DNA of 64,000 nt from a virus, in IMG/VR virus record IMGVR_UViG_3300009529_000001, positions 1 through 64,000 of that record, one strand, 5' to 3'. The notes beneath the pieces were generated by a model. The model was given only the letters and a program-made list of their open reading frames with translations. It had not been told where the DNA came from and ran no database searches. Of the stretch, positions 59,104 to 64,000 are shown piece by piece. Position 1 is the first letter of the stretch. Each line of letters starts with the position of its first letter. Made by a program: the position numbers and the translations under genes.

Positions 59104-59400
59104 ATGGATATTAACACACGTGTCAGTATTAGTTTGTCACCCGGTATTCTAAAAGAAGAAATAGCAAGGGAAGTAGGTAGAGGGATTCAGGTTGTTGCTA
59201 AGGATATCCTTAGCAATATGGATACTGCTGAAATTATCCATGAAGTTATTTCGGAAGAGGAAGGGCTTAACCAATTCATCGAAAATGAGATAAGGGGACA
59301 GGTAGGTCCAATTGTAAAACGTATCCTAAACAAGGTTATCGAATCCGAGATAGGTGCTCACATTCATGCTAAGGCTAGGGAGGTTGACAATGCGAGATGA
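59104..59400 (+). CDS. Unknown helical protein
   Basis: The 98-residue protein begins MDINTRVSISLSPGILKEEI and is mostly amphipathic helix with acidic and hydrophobic residues. It heads an operon behind a strong promoter. No recognised motif; it could be a regulator or inhibitor. Confidence 0.45.
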   Translation: MDINTRVSISLSPGILKEEIAREVGRGIQVVAKDILSNMDTAEIIHEVISEEEGLNQFIENEIRGQVGPIVKRILNKVIESEIGAHIHAKAREVDNAR

Positions 59401-59716
59401 AATGTATATTGGTTCTTCGCCTATTGACGAAAAATGTGCGCAGTTAGGAACAGATGGGTATTGGGAAAAAGCACAAAAGGAATGCAGAGCTTTTATCAAT
59501 CAATTAAGACGAGTGTTTGGTAAAGAACCCGGAAGTGCTCGGTTGATAATTAAACGGAATCCTCACGATTTTGGTACGTATTTATCTGTCAATTGTTATT
59601 ATAACGATGGAGACGAGGAAGCATTGGATTATGCTTTAAGATGTGAAGGCGAAACACCTGAAAACTGGGATGACGAAGCAAGGGAAGAACTCGGTTTGGA
59701 AAAGGAGAAAGTATAA
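59390..59716 (+). CDS. Unknown acidic protein
   Basis: ATG at 59390 has GGGAGG eight bases upstream, favouring it over a start 36 bases earlier. The 108-residue product begins MRDEMYIGSSPIDEKCAQLG and is acidic at its end. It overlaps the next ATG by one base. No family recognised. Confidence 0.45.
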   Translation: MRDEMYIGSSPIDEKCAQLGTDGYWEKAQKECRAFINQLRRVFGKEPGSARLIIKRNPHDFGTYLSVNCYYNDGDEEALDYALRCEGETPENWDDEAREELGLEKEKV

Positions 59717-59802
59717 TGGTAGATTTATCTCAAAGTATTGCTATTTGTTTGATAGGAATTGCACATATTCTTCATTGTTTGTCCCATCTTCGAAAACAAT
59801 AG
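59716..59802 (+). CDS. Tiny membrane peptide
   Basis: A 28-residue frame overlaps the previous stop (TAATG), with AAAGGAGA placed before the ATG. Residues 7-22 are hydrophobic (IAICLIGIAHILHCLS). Short membrane peptides are common in phage operons. Its small size leaves coding uncertain. Confidence 0.4.
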   Translation: MVDLSQSIAICLIGIAHILHCLSHLRKQ

Positions 59803-59831
59803 GAAACTTAAGACTAACGGAGGGCTTAACA

Positions 59832-60155
59832 ATGCGTATGAATCAACACATGGGCTTTACCGCTGAAGCCGATGTGTTTCTTGAAGAATACGCTAAGAAA
59901 GTTGGAACGCATCCATGTCCGCATTGTGGTGAAATGACTGATAAAACATTTGAAAAATTGTCGTATAGTTCATACACGGGAATGTTTCAACAGGAATATC
60001 CTCTTCACATATATCTTTTAAAAGACGGATCAACTGTAAAAGAAATTGTGCAGGCTGAACCTTGGTCTTCGGGACCATGTTTCTTTATGTGTCTTGAAAG
60101 GGATAATGGTAAAAGAATTGGTAAATGGTCACAAGAAGAAATTAACAATGCTTAG
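59832..60155 (+). CDS. Unknown protein with CxxC
   Basis: ATG at 59832 lies eight bases after GGAGGG, so earlier starts are unlikely. The 107-residue product has CPHCGEMTDKTF near residue 29 and two more Cys near 82-86 (GPCFFMC), a possible zinc site. Function unknown. Confidence 0.45.
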   Translation: MRMNQHMGFTAEADVFLEEYAKKVGTHPCPHCGEMTDKTFEKLSYSSYTGMFQQEYPLHIYLLKDGSTVKEIVQAEPWSSGPCFFMCLERDNGKRIGKWSQEEINNA

Positions 60156-60164
60156 AACATAATC

Positions 60165-60515
60165 ATGAACTGTATACCTCCAGCACAAGCAAATTTTCCA
60201 AACAACATAAGTATCATTGTTTTGAATGGACATTGGTTTCGTGTCACAAAATTTTTCACACTTGAAGTTGCGCGAAAGATTTATGAAAAACTATTTGAAA
60301 ATCAGCCAATCACAATTAAATCTCGAACAAACGTTAAAGTCTACAAAGTCAAAAGCAGTAAGGGGGACAAATATTATAAGATTGTCAATAACGGTAATAA
60401 TAATTGGACCTGTAACTGTTTAGGCTTTACGTATAGACGAAGATGCCGTCACATTGAAGAATGTAAACAACAGGAAAAAGGATACAAGGAGTTTAAGAGA
60501 AAATGCAAGGAATAA
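60165..60515 (+). CDS. SWIM zinc-finger protein
   Basis: The 116-residue protein has near its end CNCLGFTYRRRCRHIEECK, matching the SWIM pattern C-x-C-xn-C-x-H. SWIM domains bind DNA or protein. It overlaps the next gene by 13 bases. Confidence 0.6.
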   Translation: MNCIPPAQANFPNNISIIVLNGHWFRVTKFFTLEVARKIYEKLFENQPITIKSRTNVKVYKVKSSKGDKYYKIVNNGNNNWTCNCLGFTYRRRCRHIEECKQQEKGYKEFKRKCKE

Positions 60516-60901
60516 AAATACTTTGTTCTGATTGTAGGAAACGTCCTCCTTCAAAAGGAATGAAAACTTGTGCAAAATGCAGGAAACGAAAACGTGATTA
60601 TCACATCAGACAAAGAGACAAAAAAATATGTCCTTGTGGAAAACCTATCACGAAATATACATGGCATTGTAATGATTGTATGTTGAAGATTAAAGAAAAT
60701 ATGCGTAAACTTCATCAAGAAAGACGCGATAATGGATTTTGTCCTCGATGTGGTAAAGAACTTAACTTGGAAGAAGAAATAACTATTCTTCATTTATCTG
60801 TATTTACTTGTTTAAAATGTAGAACGAAAAACAAAAAGGCCCGTTTAAAAAGACTGGAGACAAGCAATGTCCAAAAGAACTTGCAGGAGAACACAAATTG
60901 A
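60503..60901 (+). CDS. Multi-zinc-finger protein
   Basis: The 132-residue basic protein has several Cys pairs: CSDCRKRPP, CAKCRKRKR, CPCGKPI, CNDCML, CPRCGKEL and CLKCRTK. It likely binds two or three zinc ions and nucleic acid. No exact family is recognised. Confidence 0.55.
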   Translation: MQGIKILCSDCRKRPPSKGMKTCAKCRKRKRDYHIRQRDKKICPCGKPITKYTWHCNDCMLKIKENMRKLHQERRDNGFCPRCGKELNLEEEITILHLSVFTCLKCRTKNKKARLKRLETSNVQKNLQENTN

Positions 60902-61055
60902 AAACATAATCTGTGAACCATTTATGGATTCACGAGATTCTTTTGGACATTGGGCTTATTGGTGTGGTTCTAAACAGGATGGATGGAGAGCTACTCCTTG
61001 CGAACACATTAAAGAAGGAAATTATAGTAAAACCAAAAGGAGAAAATTAAAATAG
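60867..61055 (+). CDS. Unknown small Cys-containing protein
   Basis: The 62-residue protein starts MSKRTCRRTQIENIICEPFM and has four Cys with Trp and Gly residues around DSFGHWAYWCGSKQDGW. It overlaps the preceding gene by 35 bases. No family recognised. Confidence 0.45.
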   Translation: MSKRTCRRTQIENIICEPFMDSRDSFGHWAYWCGSKQDGWRATPCEHIKEGNYSKTKRRKLK

Positions 61056-61079
61056 GATTCAATAAACATTAAAAAGGAG

Positions 61080-61108
61080 TTGCAATAGGAAGTTCATGCT
61101 GTTATAAA
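61080..61108 (+). promoter_or_regulatory. Promoter upstream of UvrD-like helicase
   Basis: TTGCAA (61080-61085) and TATAAA (61103-61108) are 17 bases apart. The spacer differs from the AATGATTTTCC type. The helicase gene starts 37 bases downstream. Confidence 0.6.
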
Positions 61109-61144
61109 CAGTGTATAAGGCCAGTAGGCTAAAAGGAAATTGTT

Positions 61145-62746
61145 ATGCCCATCCCGAATTGTCCTCAATGCGAAGCACCTATGAAAAAACGTATTCGGAA
61201 GAGTGATAATTCATTCTTCTGGGGATGTCCCAATTATTTTGATAAGGGATGCAAGGGTTTTCGTCTCTACAGAGATGAAGATAGAGCCGAAAGAAAAAAG
61301 ATCATACCTTCTAAATACCAGGAAGCTATTTTTGATTGGATTAAGGAAAGTAAAGGTCATGCTTTTGTAGAAGCTGTTGCTGGTTCGGGGAAGACCAGCA
61401 CTATCGAAATGTCCTTAGATTACCTATCGAAGAAGGATCAACGACAGACGATCTTCTGTGCTTTTAATAGGCACATAGCCAATGAGCTACAATCACGTGT
61501 CCCTGCGGGAGTGAGAGCGTCAACAATACATTCCCTAGGCTTTAACGCCATAAATAAATCATTCGACGAAAAACCTATGGTAGATAGTAAAAAGTTAATC
61601 AATATCATTAACGAAGTACTTGAACCCATACAATTTGATAAGTTGCAGACGAGAAAAGTTGTATTTGATATTCTTCAAAGATTGATTCCATTAGTCAAAG
61701 CTACACTGAAAAATCCTTCTAAAAGAAAAACAATGGAAAAGTTGTGTGAGCGTTATAGTATTGAGACTAACGGCGGATTCAATATAGCTTTTCCGCTAAT
61801 CGAAGAAGTATTAACAAAATGCAGAGAATACAAGTCTGTCATTGACTTCGATGATATGATTTGGTTGCCAGTGATTGAAAAAATTCCTGTTGAAAAATTC
61901 AAATGGATATTTGTCGATGAAGCGCAAGACTTAAATGCTTGCCAAATGGAATTTATCATGAAAATGCGCAAACGAGGAACGAGAATTGTTTGCGTAGGGG
62001 ATCGTCATCAGTCCATCTACGGCTTTAGAGGGGCTGACTTCCAAGCTGTACCAAAACTCATAAAGAAGTTAAAAGCCAAATGTCTACCTCTTAGTATTTG
62101 CTATCGTTGTGGAAAAACGATAGTTGAATATGCGAAGAGGATTGTTCCGCATATTGAAGCGTGGGATGAACAGGAAGACGGTGTTGTAGAAAGTTTACCA
62201 TCAATGCAAACTACTCAAGAAATGGAATATGGAAATATGGTTATGTGTAGAATCAACGCACCATTGATTCCGCTGGCTTATAGATTGATCAAAATGGATA
62301 AGAAGGTCGTAATTCGTGGAAGAGATATCGGTAAAGGATTAATAAATTTAATAGAAAAACTTGGCGGAACAACAGTTGAAGAATTGATTGTGCGTATCCA
62401 GGAATACCGAGCAAAGGAAATGAGAAAATTAGCATTAGCAAAGAAAGAAAACCAGCTTCAGACTCTTGAAGATAAATGTGATACGCTTATTGCTTTAACA
62501 GAAGGTATGAATAGTATTGCGGAGATCAAAAGCCGTATCGAATCAATCTTTAGCGATGATGTAACTGGCATTATTTTGAGCTCAATCCACAGAGCAAAAG
62601 GATTGGAAGCTGATACTACATTTATTCTTGAGCCCGGATTGTTACCGTTTCCAAAAGCTAAGGGCGAGAATCAAATGCAGCAAGAAAAAAACCTTGAGTA
62701 TGTCTGCTACACTAGGGCGAAAAAAAGAATGGTATTTATAAGATAG
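61145..62746 (+). CDS. UvrD/Rep-type helicase with N-terminal zinc ribbon
   Basis: The 533-residue protein has a topoisomerase-like zinc ribbon (CPQC...CPNYFDKGCKGF, residues 6-37), then Walker A AVAGSGKTSTIE at 77-84, ASTIHSLGFNAI, the DEAQDLN Walker B, QSIYGFRGAD, and terminal SIHRAKGLEAD and VCYTRAKKRM motifs of superfamily 1A. It lacks the large 2B insertion of UvrD. It probably unwinds duplex DNA in replication or recombination. Bases 61381-61560 are GC-richer than the rest. Confidence 0.85.
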   Translation: MPIPNCPQCEAPMKKRIRKSDNSFFWGCPNYFDKGCKGFRLYRDEDRAERKKIIPSKYQEAIFDWIKESKGHAFVEAVAGSGKTSTIEMSLDYLSKKDQRQTIFCAFNRHIANELQSRVPAGVRASTIHSLGFNAINKSFDEKPMVDSKKLINIINEVLEPIQFDKLQTRKVVFDILQRLIPLVKATLKNPSKRKTMEKLCERYSIETNGGFNIAFPLIEEVLTKCREYKSVIDFDDMIWLPVIEKIPVEKFKWIFVDEAQDLNACQMEFIMKMRKRGTRIVCVGDRHQSIYGFRGADFQAVPKLIKKLKAKCLPLSICYRCGKTIVEYAKRIVPHIEAWDEQEDGVVESLPSMQTTQEMEYGNMVMCRINAPLIPLAYRLIKMDKKVVIRGRDIGKGLINLIEKLGGTTVEELIVRIQEYRAKEMRKLALAKKENQLQTLEDKCDTLIALTEGMNSIAEIKSRIESIFSDDVTGIILSSIHRAKGLEADTTFILEPGLLPFPKAKGENQMQQEKNLEYVCYTRAKKRMVFIR

Positions 62747-62755
62747 GAGATTGTT

Positions 62756-63313
62756 ATGATTGAATGGGAAAATATTATAGATGGAGACGACTACTCTGCA
62801 TTTGGACCCGAAGAAGATACGGGCGAAATGAAGTTTAGAGTCCAAATTAAAGTAGATAATCTTGATTCTGCTGCTGGTGAATTAGCATGGTATGGACAAG
62901 TTAATGTTGTAAAAAATCCTTTTCAAATACCAAAAGAAGAATTTGAAAAAGCATTAAGATTAATGGGTTTTGATTCTGAAGGGCCAGAGATTACTGGTTT
63001 AAATGAACTAGCACTATATGAAATATTATCGTCATACGGAATACATGCTACGGTCTTTCAGTGTCTTGCATGGTATGGGAAGCCAAAAGATCTTAGTTGG
63101 GGTCAAGGAATGATTACTATGGATTTTATCAACGAAGACGAGGATTGGGAACCCGCTTTTGAGTGGGTAAAGAAAAAAGTAGAAGAAGAAGCACAAGGTG
63201 TTTATATCATGTTAGGTATGTATCTTGATCGTGTTTTGAATAAAATAGGTTCCACAGGTTGGGACTTTATCAACGGCGATGTTCTTAGGCCGATAAGGGA
63301 GATGAAAAAATGA
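62756..63313 (+). CDS. Unknown acidic protein
   Basis: The 185-residue protein begins MIEWENIIDGDDYSAFGPEE and is acidic with many aromatic residues; no known motif. AGGAG lies just before the ATG. It follows the helicase by nine bases and overlaps the next gene by four. Confidence 0.45.
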   Translation: MIEWENIIDGDDYSAFGPEEDTGEMKFRVQIKVDNLDSAAGELAWYGQVNVVKNPFQIPKEEFEKALRLMGFDSEGPEITGLNELALYEILSSYGIHATVFQCLAWYGKPKDLSWGQGMITMDFINEDEDWEPAFEWVKKKVEEEAQGVYIMLGMYLDRVLNKIGSTGWDFINGDVLRPIREMKK

Positions 63314-63645
63314 AAGATGATGAAGTGAAGCGGCCGGAAGATCCGTTTACTCAAATAACTAAAGAGGCAGAAATACAACCGTATCCGATTCAGAGAGAAG
63401 GGAATAAGCTTGTTTGTACCGCTTGTGGTGAAAGAATGTGGATGGGAGTTTTTCCAGGATATCGTCCTATCGTTTGGAGTTTTCAATCTGAGGATGGTAC
63501 CACTACCCTAAAGTGCATTTGCGGGAATGTAAGTTCCATCGAAGGACCTCCGAAACAGTTTCTTCTCTTGTTAAAAATTGGAGAAAAGATTTTATTCACA
63601 AATGTAACAAAAATCATTGGTGTATTACTAACCCAGAATTTTTAA
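63310..63645 (+). CDS. Unknown protein with zinc-like Cys pairs
   Basis: The 111-residue protein has CTACGERMW and CICGN, enough for one zinc site, with a hydrophobic C-terminus (FLLLLKIGEKILF). It starts by ATGA overlap. Family not recognised. Confidence 0.4.
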   Translation: MKDDEVKRPEDPFTQITKEAEIQPYPIQREGNKLVCTACGERMWMGVFPGYRPIVWSFQSEDGTTTLKCICGNVSSIEGPPKQFLLLLKIGEKILFTNVTKIIGVLLTQNF

Positions 63646-63655
63646 AGGATTAATT

Positions 63656-63847
63656 ATGTCTAATTTTAAAAAGGAAAAAAAAATGGTTAAATTCAGTAGA
63701 TGGTGGTATCGTTTTCGTGGAAATTTTTACGCTTATGGTCCTACTACTAAAAAATTTAGTTCTGAAAGAAAAGTACGAGCACATCTACGTGAAGTTTGGG
63801 AATGCAAACGTCTCCCTTATGGTACGGAAATTTGGAGAGCTGATTAA
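63656..63847 (+). CDS. Small basic protein
   Basis: The 63-residue protein has many Arg, Lys and aromatic residues, including KFSRWWYRFRGNFYAYG, which resembles short phage nucleic-acid-binding proteins. Its stop overlaps the next ATG. Function unknown. Confidence 0.4.
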   Translation: MSNFKKEKKMVKFSRWWYRFRGNFYAYGPTTKKFSSERKVRAHLREVWECKRLPYGTEIWRAD

Positions 63848-64000
63848 TGGTTAAAAGAACAAAAACTCAGGCTATGAGGGAAGAACGACTACATAAACTT
63901 CCTATGGATGAAAGAATGAAAAGAGTATTGGAAACTATTTGGCAAATAATTGCTTGTGATTGTTTACAGTCGACAGATAACGGTATAATGTCACAAGATG
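63847..64000 (+). CDS. Partial gene at window end
   Basis: An ATG overlapping the previous stop opens a frame that runs past the window edge. The visible 51 residues begin MVKRTKTQAMREERLHKLPM and are basic and helical. Too short to assign. Confidence 0.4.
   Translation, partial: MVKRTKTQAMREERLHKLPMDERMKRVLETIWQIIACDCLQSTDNGIMSQD

Noticed and set aside
1-64000. tRNA genes, CRISPR arrays, insertion sequences
   Set aside because: No cloverleaf-like T-arm patterns, no regular spaced repeats and no transposase-like proteins were found by reading; a covariance search for tRNAs would be decisive.

Overview
The window looks like an internal piece of a large, AT-rich genome of a double-stranded DNA tailed phage (Caudoviricetes-like). 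Genes are tightly packed, often with ATGA or TAATG overlaps, and all but one run on the + strand. There is a tail module with a tape measure protein and a long replication and recombination module. No rRNA, tRNA, CRISPR array or transposase was seen. Both window edges cut through genes. A lipoprotein gene nested in another gene (Rz1-like) and an ADP-heptose-type glycosyltransferase hint at a Gram-negative host; this is inference.

Layout. 1-0.5 kb: end of a glycosyltransferase. 0.6-18.1 kb: tail module with a tail tube gene interrupted by a 255-nt group I intron, an overlapping chaperone pair, a 1135-residue tape measure protein, a distal tail protein, an inserted glycosyltransferase, and beta-rich fibre/baseplate proteins. 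18.2-30.4 kb: SNF2 helicase, putative helicase loader, DnaB-type helicase, a thymidylate-synthase-like protein without the catalytic Cys, HU, DNA polymerase III alpha broken by a split intein, an acidic SAP-like protein, a putative single-strand binding protein and RecA. 30.4-36.5 kb: dUTPase, an SbcC/Rad50 ATPase split into separate genes around an SbcD/Mre11 gene, sulfotransferase, RecU-like and HNH nucleases, and a sigma-like protein. 36.5-46.6 kb: radical SAM, glycosyltransferases and RmlD/RmlC/epimerase-type sugar genes, with a second sigma-like gene and a FEN-type exonuclease inside. 46.6-53.7 kb: intein-bearing thymidylate synthase, class II ribonucleotide reductase, holin/spanin-like genes, NYN protein, primase. 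53.7-64 kb: small and mostly unknown genes, one minus-strand membrane protein between divergent promoters, and a UvrD-type helicase.

The phage appears to bring its own replisome (DnaB, primase, DnaE, FEN, HU), recombination set (RecA, SbcCD-like, RecU-like) and nucleotide supply (dUTPase, TS, RNR), plus a pathway that probably decorates a virion or host glycan. Promoters of a recurring TTGCAA-17-TATAAT type precede several small-gene operons; one lies directly upstream of a sigma-like gene.

The most notable points are the SbcC gene split at its zinc hook with SbcD between the halves, the DnaE split intein whose halves lie in adjacent ATGA-overlapping genes, the compact group I intron placed eight bases into the tail tube gene, the catalytic-Cys-less ThyA paralogue, two related leaders 33.7 kb apart, and short GC-richer patches over conserved motifs in several enzymes that may be homing scars.
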